From positions 62,001-126,000 of the forward strand of contig NZ_JAUOPH010000006.1 of the NCBI RefSeq assembly GCF_030546935.1: a stretch of DNA of 64,000 nt, given 5' to 3'. The stretch comes from Marinobacter sp. 2_MG-2023 (GTDB lineage Bacteria; Pseudomonadota; Gammaproteobacteria; Pseudomonadales; Oleiphilaceae). The stretch's first letter is position 1, and each line of letters starts with the position of its first letter. The notes below the pieces were generated by a model. It saw nothing but the letters and a program-made list of their open reading frames with translations. It did not search any database and was not told the origin of the DNA. Position numbers and translations under genes: made by a program. Positions 1-8,301 of this stretch are shown in pieces.

Positions 1-850
1 GCTTGCCAAGTTCTTCCTGGCGTTTGTAAAGCAGATCCGGCCCAGCTTTCAGCGTCTCGAGCATGGCATCACGAAGAATCACCAAGGTGTCAGTAGGCAT
101 GGTTGCGTGGTATGCATGGCTCCCGGACTCATAGGCCTGCATAATTTGGGACCATTTGCGCAGGTCTCCCGCGAAGCTGCTGCTGGTGGTTTCCTCCATG
201 CGTGCGATCGCCCTTTCACTCAAAGTAATCAGAGCTGCGCAGGGTGAGGCGCTCCAGCCTTTCTGCGGCGCGGTAATAAGAACGTCTACGCCGCAGGCTT
301 TGGTGTCAACCCATAGGGCTCCCGAGGCTACGCAATCCAGTACAAACAGGCCACCAACCTCCGTTACTGCGTCACCTATAGTTTTCAGATAGTCATCTGG
401 CAGCACAATACCTGCGGCGGTTTCCACATGAGGAACAAAGACAACTGCGGGTTTTTCCGCTCTTATGCGCTCCGCCACCTCTTTGGCTGGAACAGGTGCG
501 TATGCTGCCTGAGGCGAATCATCCAGAGCCCGGGCTTTTAGTACGGTAATGTTGTCAGTGATTCGTCCCGCTTCCAGTATCTGTGACCAGCGGTAACTGA
601 ACCAGCCATTACGCACCACAAGACAGCTCTCTGCGTTGGCAAACTGACGGGCAACAGCCTCCATCCCGAAGCTACCGCCTCCCGGGACAATAACCGCGCC
701 TTCCGCGCTGTACACCTGTCTCAGGATGGCAGAAATATCCCGCATCACCTTTTGGAAGGGTGCCGACATGTGATTCAGCGAGCGATCATTGAAGACCACG
801 GAGTATTCGAGCAATCCGTCGGGGTCAACGGAAGGAAACAATCTGGACAT
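1..850 (-). CDS. class V aminotransferase, partial (C-terminus beyond window edge)
   Basis: The minus strand is open from an ATG at 850 to base 1, giving about 283 residues with no stop. The protein reads as a fold-type I, PLP-dependent class V aminotransferase of the alanine/serine-glyoxylate group. It has a glycine-rich PGGGSFGMEA stretch near residue 57, the LFVLDCVASGALWVD segment near residue 168 (the aspartate contacts the PLP ring nitrogen), the Schiff-base lysine in APQKGWS (K197), and a later YHATMPTD motif typical of this group. The C-terminal domain is cut off, so the amino donor and acceptor cannot be named. No partner gene is visible, because the next gene (rnk) is divergent and 377 bases away. 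Confidence 0.85.
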   Translation of the reverse strand, partial: MSRLFPSVDPDGLLEYSVVFNDRSLNHMSAPFQKVMRDISAILRQVYSAEGAVIVPGGGSFGMEAVARQFANAESCLVVRNGWFSYRWSQILEAGRITDNITVLKARALDDSPQAAYAPVPAKEVAERIRAEKPAVVFVPHVETAAGIVLPDDYLKTIGDAVTEVGGLFVLDCVASGALWVDTKACGVDVLITAPQKGWSASPCAALITLSERAIARMEETTSSSFAGDLRKWSQIMQAYESGSHAYHATMPTDTLVILRDAMLETLKAGPDLLYKRQEELGK

Positions 851-1227
851 GGAGGGAAACCCCTTACTGGTGAAGTCTGTGGATGAATAAGCTATATCGC
901 CAGTCTAACAAAACTGGCGTTCTGCTTTTTATTTCTTACGTTTTCCTCGGGCCTACTTGTGGAAACCGACAAAAGCTTATAACTTGATCATAGTGACTAT
1001 TTTGTCGCTTTCTCCTTTAGTTATCAGAAACAACGCATCAGGTGAGCCTGTGAGAACGCTTTTCTCAGAGACCATTCCTCTTTACTGTTTCGGTGCCCGC
1101 CCACAGGCAGGCACTGCTGGCGTGTTGTCCGCCTTTCTCTTTTCTCGCTGAATCCGCTTTTAAAACGCCGGATTCGGCGTCTGAATCCTGAAATCCCGAG
1201 TTACTAATCTATTTTCTGGAGATTACT
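851..1227. other. intergenic gap between aminotransferase and rnk
   Basis: This divergent gap must hold promoters for both neighbours, but I cannot place -35/-10 boxes with confidence. A small reading frame at 957-1151 has no recognisable family and no good ribosome binding site. The clearest structure is a short inverted repeat at 1165-1180 (ACGCCG, GATT, CGGCGT). Read on the minus strand it is followed by TTTTAAAA and resembles a weak terminator. Confidence 0.5.
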
Positions 1228-1611
1228 ATGGCTGATATGCCGGCAATATTGGTTGCTGAAGAAGACTTCAACCGTTTAAACACCCTGATCGAAAAACTGG
1301 GTGATTCGGATGCTGCAGATGGTCTGGATGATGAGCTGAGCCGGGCAACGCTTGTCCCGCTCGCGGAAATGCCGGCCCACGTAGTAACAATGAATTCCAG
1401 CGTTCGCTTCAAGAACGAGGATAGCGGTCAGGAACAGGAGCTGACTTTGGTGTATCCGCACGAAGTGGGCACAGGAGAAGGTAAAATATCTATTCTTGCG
1501 CCAGCGGGCTCTGCCCTGCTCGGCCTTTCGGTGGGCGATTCAATCGAGTGGCCAATCCGTGGCCGCAATAATATCCATCTCAAAATCATTCACGTTACCC
1601 GGCAGGGCTGA
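1228..1611 (+). CDS. rnk: nucleoside diphosphate kinase regulator Rnk (GreA/GreB C-terminal family)
   Basis: The 127-residue protein matches the Rnk family in length and pattern: a short N-terminal helical part (residues 1-45) and a GreA/GreB-type C-terminal domain. The pattern VTMNSSVRFKN, then LTLVYPHE, then ISILAPAGSALLGLSVGDSIEW is characteristic. Rnk proteins bind RNA polymerase near the secondary channel and were named for affecting nucleoside diphosphate kinase levels. The start ATG follows a purine-rich TTTCTGGAGATTACT leader, which fits a ribosome binding site. The gene stands alone and converges with the chemoreceptor gene downstream. Confidence 0.9.
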   Translation: MADMPAILVAEEDFNRLNTLIEKLGDSDAADGLDDELSRATLVPLAEMPAHVVTMNSSVRFKNEDSGQEQELTLVYPHEVGTGEGKISILAPAGSALLGLSVGDSIEWPIRGRNNIHLKIIHVTRQG

Positions 1612-1633
1612 TCACCGGGTAAGGGTTGCGGGT

Positions 1634-1651
1634 ACGGCCTGACAAGGCCGT
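1634..1651. terminator. short hairpin between convergent rnk and chemoreceptor genes
   Basis: ACGGCC and GGCCGT form a six-base-pair stem around TGACAA. It lies between two convergent genes and may end transcription, but there is no T-run on either side. Confidence 0.3.
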
Positions 1652-1661
1652 CCCGACACGG

Positions 1662-3278
1662 CTAGTCTTTGCTCAAACGGAACTGGTCAATGGTTTCTCT
1701 GAGCGCCTCGGCCATCACAAGCAAATCACCTGCAATATCCGCCGTTTCCTGAGCATCCGTTGACGTCTGCTCTGCAGATCGGCTGATTTCAATCACGTTC
1801 TGATTAATAGCCTCTGACACATCGCTCTGCTCATTCGCCGCGCTTTCCATTTCCTGGTTGAGTGATGTAATTTCACGAACGGCTGCTGCAATACTCTGCA
1901 ACTCAGACTCTACCTTCAAAATGGCCTCTACCTGATGCCCCGCCATGTCCGAGGCATCGCGCATGGTAGCCACGCAATCGACCACCTCGCTTTTGAGCCC
2001 GTTAATCGTCTTGCGGATTTCCTCTGTGGACACCTGGGTACGTGACGCCAGTGCACGTACTTCATCTGCAACCACAGAAAAGCCACGCCCTTGTTCCCCG
2101 GCTCTGGCCGCCTCAATCGCCGCATTCAACGCCAGCAGATTTGTTTGCTCGGCAATATTGGAGATCTCCTCCAGCATGCTCGCCATCTGGCCGGTGCGCT
2201 GGTTCAGATCCTCGATCCGTCTTGCGCCGCCCTGCACTTCAACATTGAGCGCTTCAATACCCTCTACTGCGGTCCTTGCCAGACGTTCGCCGCTGTTCGC
2301 TGACTCGGCTGTTTCTGCTGATCGGCGAGTAGTGTTGTTGGCGTTTTCGCGCACCTGAACTGCCGACGCAGCCATTTCCGTGGTTGCACTGGCGACCTGG
2401 TCCGTATTGTTCTTCTGGGCCATTACTTCATCACCGGTAGTTTCCGCTTTTGCAGAGATGCGACGAGCTGCCTGCTCCACCTGCGCAGCGTTATCCATGA
2501 CCGTATGCATACTATCCCGGATTTTTGCCATCATGCGATTGAACGCCAGGGATACCGAACCAATTTCATCGTTGCGGGAAACGTCCAACTCAACCGTAAG
2601 ATCAGAGTTTCCGGAGATCTCATCCATACTGGCCTGCAGCCGACGCAACCTGGAGAAAACCAGTCGGTTCAACGCCAGGGCTGTCAGGAAGAAGGCTGCA
2701 ATGAAGAAAACTGCCTGAATGCCGCCGCTGGCAATTAATTGCTGCTGCAGGCTATCGTCACTCTCTGCAAGGGAGTAGTCGACGCGAATGGCACCCAACA
2801 CATCGCCTTCCCTTGCCTGATGGCATCCCAGGCAGTTCACACCCTGGTAGTCTTCCCGGGCAATGACCGGTTCAATCAGTGTATAAACGCGACCGTCATC
2901 GTTGCTTGAATAGTGTTCAATCCGCTCGCCCGCCAAGGCCCTTTTATCCGCGGCGTCACGCGTCTGCTCTGCTTTCGTACCGCCACCAAACATCCGGTTC
3001 AACTGATCACTGCGGATCACCCTTACATCCAGCACATCTTCCGGGGCCATAACCTTGTCACGAAGCACTTCGCGGTTACTGATCGTGCCGGTCACCATCA
3101 TGGTGTTCAGACCATCAAAATAGGATTTGGCCAGACCATCTACGTATTTATGGCTGAACTCCTCCATATGGTCACGTTGGGCATCGGCGCTGTACAACAA
3201 GGTGAAAACCAGAATGAGTGAAAACCCGGCTGCCAGAGCAGCGAGTAATAGAAAGCGTATGGAATATTGTTTTTTCAT
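1662..3278 (-). CDS. methyl-accepting chemotaxis protein with periplasmic c-type heme motif
   Basis: This is a 538-residue chemoreceptor. It has an N-terminal membrane helix (about 8-30), a periplasmic domain (31-182), a second helix (about 183-206), a HAMP linker and a long cytoplasmic signalling coiled coil containing the conserved hairpin EISNIAEQTNLLALNAAIEA. The periplasmic domain resembles the DUF3365/Tll0287-like sensor family and carries CLGCH at residues 149-153, a covalent heme c attachment motif. It may therefore sense redox state or a small gaseous ligand; this is inference. I chose the ATG at 3278 because MKKQ directly precedes the helix and GAGG lies upstream. An in-frame start at 3320 would add 14 residues that do not look native. 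No che genes are nearby. Confidence 0.88.
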   Translation of the reverse strand: MKKQYSIRFLLLAALAAGFSLILVFTLLYSADAQRDHMEEFSHKYVDGLAKSYFDGLNTMMVTGTISNREVLRDKVMAPEDVLDVRVIRSDQLNRMFGGGTKAEQTRDAADKRALAGERIEHYSSNDDGRVYTLIEPVIAREDYQGVNCLGCHQAREGDVLGAIRVDYSLAESDDSLQQQLIASGGIQAVFFIAAFFLTALALNRLVFSRLRRLQASMDEISGNSDLTVELDVSRNDEIGSVSLAFNRMMAKIRDSMHTVMDNAAQVEQAARRISAKAETTGDEVMAQKNNTDQVASATTEMAASAVQVRENANNTTRRSAETAESANSGERLARTAVEGIEALNVEVQGGARRIEDLNQRTGQMASMLEEISNIAEQTNLLALNAAIEAARAGEQGRGFSVVADEVRALASRTQVSTEEIRKTINGLKSEVVDCVATMRDASDMAGHQVEAILKVESELQSIAAAVREITSLNQEMESAANEQSDVSEAINQNVIEISRSAEQTSTDAQETADIAGDLLVMAEALRETIDQFRLSKD

Positions 3279-3471
3279 AATAAACCGGATTTCCTCAGAG
3301 ACTCCCTGTATTGACGGCAAAGTGCCGGGTAACTTTATAGATATGCGTCAATTTTTTACTGACATAGATCAGAATGACGCACTTCCTTCGACTGGCCCGA
3401 AACGTGCTTATTAACGTTCTAACGAGCATTTTTTGGCGCGCCGGCTGCGAGCCAATGGAGGAAAACGTACC

Positions 3472-4134
3472 ATGTCACTGCTGTCATCCCTTATACAGGC
3501 AAGCACTCGCTTCCAACAAACTCTGGAAAACCGTCCGTCAGCAGGCGCAGAGGAACAACAAGCAAAAGGCGCAGGCAGCGTGGAAGCCGTATCTCCTTCA
3601 AGACCTGGCGATGATCGTTTCACACCGTCGGGGGACTCCCTGAGCGACACCAGTCGGCAAAGATCACAGAAGCTACCCATCGCGGACTACAAGCAAACCG
3701 TTGGGCAGGACCTTGCCTTTATAAAAGAGACAATGCGGCACAAACTTGCCGAATACAGCCTGAATCCAGCCACGGCAATCAGCGTTAATAAAAATGATAG
3801 TGGTAAAATTGAAGTGGGTGGCGCAGTGCCAGAAGAAACCCGCACGCGCATCGAAAATGACCTGAACGTCAATAAAAACTTTGCAGATGCCTTCAACCGG
3901 CTGAGCGTCAACGAACCGACACTGCACTTTATGGATAACGCCCTGAGGCTAAACCAGGCCTACGGTGTGAATAATCCACTGCTGGACACACTGGTTAGTG
4001 AAAACCAGCAGTTCAACGGCTTGCAGGATCTCGTGCACCGCTACGATACCCTGCGCCGCTCAGTCCCGGCCGATCAGATTGAAACTGCAGCAAATCGAGG
4101 TGCCTACGCCTTTAGCCTCAACACCCGCGCCTGA
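3472..4134 (+). CDS. conserved-looking hypothetical protein
   Basis: The 220-residue soluble protein has no signal peptide, no membrane segment and no motif I recognise. Residues 15-65 are low-complexity and polar (Ser, Gly, Gln, Arg). Residues 70-220 are more regular: a helix around YKQTVGQDLAFIKETMRHKL, a VNKNDSGKIEVGG beta hairpin, and helices ending in VHRYDTLRRSVP. The ATG at 3472 follows a strong GGAGG at ten bases, which argues for real translation; the in-frame ATG at 3433 lacks this. The stop lies four bases from the convergent yciO stop. The function is unknown. The surface-like, secreted-by-flagellum style composition is suggestive but not evidence. Confidence 0.6.
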   Translation: MSLLSSLIQASTRFQQTLENRPSAGAEEQQAKGAGSVEAVSPSRPGDDRFTPSGDSLSDTSRQRSQKLPIADYKQTVGQDLAFIKETMRHKLAEYSLNPATAISVNKNDSGKIEVGGAVPEETRTRIENDLNVNKNFADAFNRLSVNEPTLHFMDNALRLNQAYGVNNPLLDTLVSENQQFNGLQDLVHRYDTLRRSVPADQIETAANRGAYAFSLNTRA

Positions 4135-4137
4135 GCA

Positions 4138-4761
4138 TCAGGTTTCGAAGGGCGCAGGATCACCTTTCCCGACCCTTGTAACAGTCGGCACATCTCCAGT
4201 GAAATTGACCACGGTTGTTGGCTCCATGCCACAAAAGCCGCCATCAATAATCAGATCCAACTCATGTTCCAGGGTGTCCCGGATATCATAGGGATCCGTC
4301 ATAGGGTCAGACTCGCCTGGTAAAATCAGGGTGCTACTCATGATTGGCTCGCCAAGCTCTCCCAGCAGGGCCTGTACAATCGCATTGTCGGGAACCCGAA
4401 CGCCAATAGTGCGCCGTTTGGGGTGCAGCAACCGCCTTGGTACTTCACTGGTCGCATCCAGAATAAACGTATAGGGCCCGGGCGTGAACGTTTTCAGCAA
4501 CCGGTATTGGGTGTTGTCCACTTTGGCATAAACCCCAATATCTGAAAGATCCCGGCACACCAGCGTGAAGTTATGTTTTTCATCCAGCCGGCGAATCCGC
4601 TTGATTTTGTCCGCCGCAGGCTTGTCACCCAAATGACAGCCCAGGGCATAGCCCGAGTCGGTGGGGTAAACCAGAACACCACCACTGCGAAGGATCTCCA
4701 CCGCCTGTTTGATCAACCGCTTTTGCGGGTTCTCGGGATGTACTTGAAAAAACTGGCTCAT
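4138..4761 (-). CDS. yciO: Sua5/YciO/YrdC-family protein, YciO type
   Basis: The 207-residue protein has the YrdC-fold signature: residues 20-45 read EILRSGGVLVYPTDSGYALGC, followed by a basic KIKRIRRLDEKHNFTLVC segment and the later TPGPYTFIL and RTIGVRVPDN motifs. Sua5/TsaC members make threonylcarbamoyl-AMP for the t6A modification of tRNA. YciO is a related subfamily whose physiological role is less clear. The length without a C-terminal Sua5 domain and the LHPKRRTIGVRVPD pattern point to YciO rather than TsaC. The start overlaps the bolA stop by four bases (ATGA), so the two are translationally coupled. Confidence 0.88.
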   Translation of the reverse strand: MSQFFQVHPENPQKRLIKQAVEILRSGGVLVYPTDSGYALGCHLGDKPAADKIKRIRRLDEKHNFTLVCRDLSDIGVYAKVDNTQYRLLKTFTPGPYTFILDATSEVPRRLLHPKRRTIGVRVPDNAIVQALLGELGEPIMSSTLILPGESDPMTDPYDIRDTLEHELDLIIDGGFCGMEPTTVVNFTGDVPTVTRVGKGDPAPFET

Positions 4762-5144
4762 AAATGCTCTCCGCCCTGATTTTCAGAACTTGTTTTTTGA
4801 GCGCTTGAAGCCGCGGGCTGCATATCCGCCTTTGAACCGCCCATACAATTTGGTGATGCTGGCGCTTCCTGCCCGGTCGCTTCCCACTCCTCAGGAGAGT
4901 ATAGGTGCAACGCCAGCGCATGCACGCCTCCGGCCATCTCCAGCTCTTCGGAAAGCACCTTATAAATTGTCTGGTGCCGCTTCACCTTCATCTGGCCCGC
5001 AAACTCTGACGACACCATCGTTACCTTGAAGTGAGTTTCCGAGTTTGCCGGCACACTGTGTTTATGACTTTCGTTTTCAATCTGAAGAATACTGGCGTCA
5101 AACGTATCCTTCAGCTTGGCTTCGATTGTTCTCTGGATTTTCAT
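4758..5144 (-). CDS. bolA: BolA-family protein
   Basis: The first 90 residues are a BolA domain: NESHKHSVPANSETHFKVTMVS, then the conserved KRHQTIYKVLSEEL helix, then VHALALHLYSPEEW. BolA proteins pair with monothiol glutaredoxins to hold iron-sulfur clusters, and some bind DNA. The conserved histidines of the loop and of VHALALH are present. The remaining C-terminal tail of about 35 residues is polar and low-complexity, somewhat longer than in classic BolA (about 105 residues). The gene is first of a two-gene minus-strand operon with yciO and is divergent from topB, 137 bases away. Confidence 0.92.
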   Translation of the reverse strand: MKIQRTIEAKLKDTFDASILQIENESHKHSVPANSETHFKVTMVSSEFAGQMKVKRHQTIYKVLSEELEMAGGVHALALHLYSPEEWEATGQEAPASPNCMGGSKADMQPAASSAQKTSSENQGGEHL

Positions 5145-5281
5145 GGTTTATTTCCCCATATCCGCTTCTACATTGGCGAACAGTCTACTACAGAAGAAGC
5201 GAGCTGCCCGAACCTTGACACCCAACCACCAAACCGCCACATTCCACTCCCATCCAACCCCTACAAAACCGTAGCCGAATC

Positions 5282-7429
5282 ATGCTCCTGTATATCGCCG
5301 AAAAACCAAGCCTCGGCAGAGCCATTGCTGCCGCTCTCCCTGGCCCCTATCAAAAAGGCCAGGGGTGGGTCCGCTGCGGCACGGGCGCTGAAGCCGCTAC
5401 CGTAAGCTGGTGCATCGGCCACCTCCTGGAACCTGCCGAACCTGCCAGCTACAACCCGGCCTGGAAAACCTGGCGCCAGTATGATCTCCCCATGTTCCCG
5501 GACAAATGGCAGCTTAGCCCCAAAGACAGCGTTCGCCACCAACTCAAAGCTCTGGAATCCCTGATAAGACAGGCCGACACCATTGTGCACGCTGGCGACC
5601 CGGACAGAGAAGGCCAACTGTTGGTAGATGAAGTCATTCGCTATTTCGGAACCAGAGCGCCCGTAAAGCGGATACTCATCAACGACCTGACCCCGGCCGC
5701 GGTGGCTAAAGCCATTCAGCACCCCAGAGACAACCATGAATTTCTCAGGCTCTCACACTCTGCGCTGGCCCGGCAAAGGGCCGACTGGCTTTACGGCATC
5801 AACCTCACACGCTATTACACGCTGAGTTACCAGCAACAAGGAGAGAAAGGCGTTTACTCTGTTGGCCGTGTTCAAACGCCAGTGCTTGGCCTTGTGGTTG
5901 AGCGGGACAACGCCATCGAGGACTTCGAGCCCAGGCCTTACTTTCGCATCGAAGCACGCTTCCGGGCACAGGAAGAAGAGGCAGATCAGCAGCCTTTCAC
6001 TGCCCGGTGGCTCCCGGACGACCAGTTCCAGGACCACCTGGACGACGAAAACCGCCTACTGGATCGCGCAACCGCAGAACAAATTGCCGCCAGTATTCAT
6101 AGCCGGCCCGGCTCAATTCTGGAATCCCGCTTTCGCGACAGGCCCGAAGCACCTCCCTTACCCCTGTCGTTGTCAGCCCTGCAGATAGAGGCTGGCCGCC
6201 TTTTCCGCATGGGCGCAAAAGACGTACTGGATACTGCTCAAAACCTTTATGAGCGCCATCAACTCATCACCTACCCCCGTTCCGACTGCCGGTATCTGCC
6301 CGAAGGGCATTATGCCCAGCGTGAACAGGTCACGGGCGCGATTGGCAGGGTCTCACCAGAGCTTGCGGAAGCCTGTAGCAAAGCCGATTTCAGCCGCAAA
6401 ACCGCTGCCTGGAATGATAAAAAAGTTGATGCTCACCACGCTATTATACCGACCAGCCGTACTGCACCCAGCAGCAAACTCACTGACGCCGAACAAAAAG
6501 TCTACGGTCTTGTCAGCCGCTATTACCTGATGCAATTTGCAGCGGACGCCATACATCGCGAAGGCCGCCTTACCTTGCGTGTAGCAGAGCACCGCTTCCG
6601 TGCGACAGAAACCGCTGTGTTCAAGCCGGGCTGGAAAGTACTGGAGCTGAAGCTTCGGGATAAACAGAAAGAAACAGAAAAGCCTCCCCTGCCTCGTCTG
6701 GACAAGGGGGAGCCGGTATTCTGCGAAGACAGCACCGTAAGCGAGCGAAAAACGCAACCGCCCCAATACTTCACCGATGCCAGCCTGCTATCGGCAATGA
6801 CTAATATTGCCAGATTTGTAACCGACCCTGAGCTGCGGAAAACCCTGCGTGAGACCGACGGTCTTGGTACAGAAGCAACCCGTGCGAACATCATCGACAC
6901 GCTGTTCAAACGGGACTACCTGTATCGTGACAGCCGCCACATCAGAGCCACCGAGAAAGGTAAAAACTTGATCGGCGCCCTGCCGGACTCCGTTAGCAAG
7001 CCAGACCGGACCGCGGTGTGGGAGGCGACCCTGGAAAGTATTCGCAGGGGCGAAGATGACCCGCGAAAGTTCCTGCAGAAACTGAAGACTGAAATCCGTG
7101 GTTTCATCCACCCAACCGCGGATGGGCGGGGCGCAGTACCGCAAACCAATATCCCCAACTGCCCCAAATGCCGAGCCCCGATGACAGAAAGGGACGGCAA
7201 GTTCGGTCGTTTTTTTGCCTGCACCCGCTACCCGGATTGCCGCGGCACCCGACCCGTTGAGGATACGACTCCGGAGGATGGGTCTGGGCAAAAGCCCATA
7301 CCCTGCCCCCACTGTTTTTCACCTCTGGTCCGGCGAAAAGGAAAAAAAGGTTGGTTCTGGGGCTGTAGTAATTTTCCTGCCTGCCGACAAACACTGGATG
7401 ACGATGACGGAAAACCTGTAACCCCTTAA
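5282..7429 (+). CDS. topB: DNA topoisomerase III
   Basis: The 715-residue type IA topoisomerase starts directly with the Toprim domain (LLYIAEKPSLGRAIA, with acidic residues in HAGDPDREGQLL). The active-site tyrosine lies in the ITYPRSDCRYLPE motif (Y331). The core is followed by two C-terminal zinc ribbons: one beginning CPKCRAPMTERDGKFG and closing with a CTRYPDC pair, the other beginning CPHCFSPLVRRKG and closing with CSNFPAC. The enzyme decatenates DNA and relaxes negative supercoils in the cytoplasm. Length and domain order match TopB rather than TopA. The Shine-Dalgarno sequence is weak. It stands alone, with the next operon starting about 130 bases downstream. Confidence 0.96.
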   Translation: MLLYIAEKPSLGRAIAAALPGPYQKGQGWVRCGTGAEAATVSWCIGHLLEPAEPASYNPAWKTWRQYDLPMFPDKWQLSPKDSVRHQLKALESLIRQADTIVHAGDPDREGQLLVDEVIRYFGTRAPVKRILINDLTPAAVAKAIQHPRDNHEFLRLSHSALARQRADWLYGINLTRYYTLSYQQQGEKGVYSVGRVQTPVLGLVVERDNAIEDFEPRPYFRIEARFRAQEEEADQQPFTARWLPDDQFQDHLDDENRLLDRATAEQIAASIHSRPGSILESRFRDRPEAPPLPLSLSALQIEAGRLFRMGAKDVLDTAQNLYERHQLITYPRSDCRYLPEGHYAQREQVTGAIGRVSPELAEACSKADFSRKTAAWNDKKVDAHHAIIPTSRTAPSSKLTDAEQKVYGLVSRYYLMQFAADAIHREGRLTLRVAEHRFRATETAVFKPGWKVLELKLRDKQKETEKPPLPRLDKGEPVFCEDSTVSERKTQPPQYFTDASLLSAMTNIARFVTDPELRKTLRETDGLGTEATRANIIDTLFKRDYLYRDSRHIRATEKGKNLIGALPDSVSKPDRTAVWEATLESIRRGEDDPRKFLQKLKTEIRGFIHPTADGRGAVPQTNIPNCPKCRAPMTERDGKFGRFFACTRYPDCRGTRPVEDTTPEDGSGQKPIPCPHCFSPLVRRKGKKGWFWGCSNFPACRQTLDDDDGKPVTP

Positions 7430-7560
7430 CGCAAGGCTACATAACGAAACGGAATGCCGAGAAGCATTTTGTGATAATTGCCTGATACGACAGGACATCC
7501 TGTATCGCGCGCAGCGAAACAGATTTGCGAAAAGACATCATCTACTCCAGGAGAGGCGCA

Positions 7561-8301
7561 ATGCGCATTGCTCTGCTTGAAGACCAACAGGAACAGGCTC
7601 AGCACATTCAGTCTATTCTTTCCGAACGCGGCCATCACTGCGACAGTTTCCCGACCGGGCAGAGCTTTCTCAGCGCGGTGCTGCACCGAAGCTATGATTT
7701 GATGATCCTTGACTGGCAAATTCCTGACATGACCGGCATTGATGTGCTGAAAAGCGTCAGAGCACAAATTAACTGGCCAGTCCCTGTGGTATTTCTCACC
7801 CAGCGCGACAGCGAATCCGATATTGTTGAGGCCCTGGACGCGGGAGCGGACGATTTCCTGGCGAAACCGGCGCGCGCCGCCGAACTGGTAGCCCGAATCA
7901 ATGCTCTTGCGCGTCGTGCCAACCCCGACAACGAGAAAGAAGTCCTTAAATACGGACCTTTTGAGGTTAACACCCAGCACCGAACTATTTCTCTCCATGG
8001 TGAGGCCCTCACCCTGACCGATAAAGACTTCGACCTGACGTTGTTCCTGTTTCAGAACCAGGGCCGTCTGCTTACCCGAGAAGTACTCCTGGAGCGGGTT
8101 TGGGGACTAGCCAGAGATATCAATACCCGGACGGTAGACACCCATATGAGTCGCCTGCGGCGTCGACTTGGTCTGAACCCGGAAAACGGCTTCCGTATCA
8201 AGACGATCTACCAGCGCGGTTATCGCCTTGAAGCCATGAAAGCCGAGGCTTCAGATGGGGAAATGGCAGAAGCCCAGGAAGTGCAAATATCGAATGACTG
8301 A
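7561..8301 (+). CDS. OmpR/PhoB-family response regulator
   Basis: This 246-residue regulator has a receiver domain (1-115, phosphoacceptor D51 in LMILDWQIPDMTG, conserved Lys in LAKPARAAE) and an OmpR-type winged helix (about 130-228, ending in RTVDTHMSRLRRRLG and FRIKTIYQRGYRLE). The ATG at 7561 follows AGGAGAGG; an upstream in-frame start at 7525 would add 12 unlikely residues. Its stop overlaps the start of the FecR-domain gene by eight bases. The CHASE2 kinase two genes downstream is its likely phosphodonor. The trio looks like a self-contained envelope signalling operon. Confidence 0.93.
   Translation: MRIALLEDQQEQAQHIQSILSERGHHCDSFPTGQSFLSAVLHRSYDLMILDWQIPDMTGIDVLKSVRAQINWPVPVVFLTQRDSESDIVEALDAGADDFLAKPARAAELVARINALARRANPDNEKEVLKYGPFEVNTQHRTISLHGEALTLTDKDFDLTLFLFQNQGRLLTREVLLERVWGLARDINTRTVDTHMSRLRRRLGLNPENGFRIKTIYQRGYRLEAMKAEASDGEMAEAQEVQISND

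Noticed and set aside
957..1151. 64-residue plus-strand reading frame upstream of rnk
   Set aside because: It lies in the divergent promoter region and lacks a ribosome binding site and family match.
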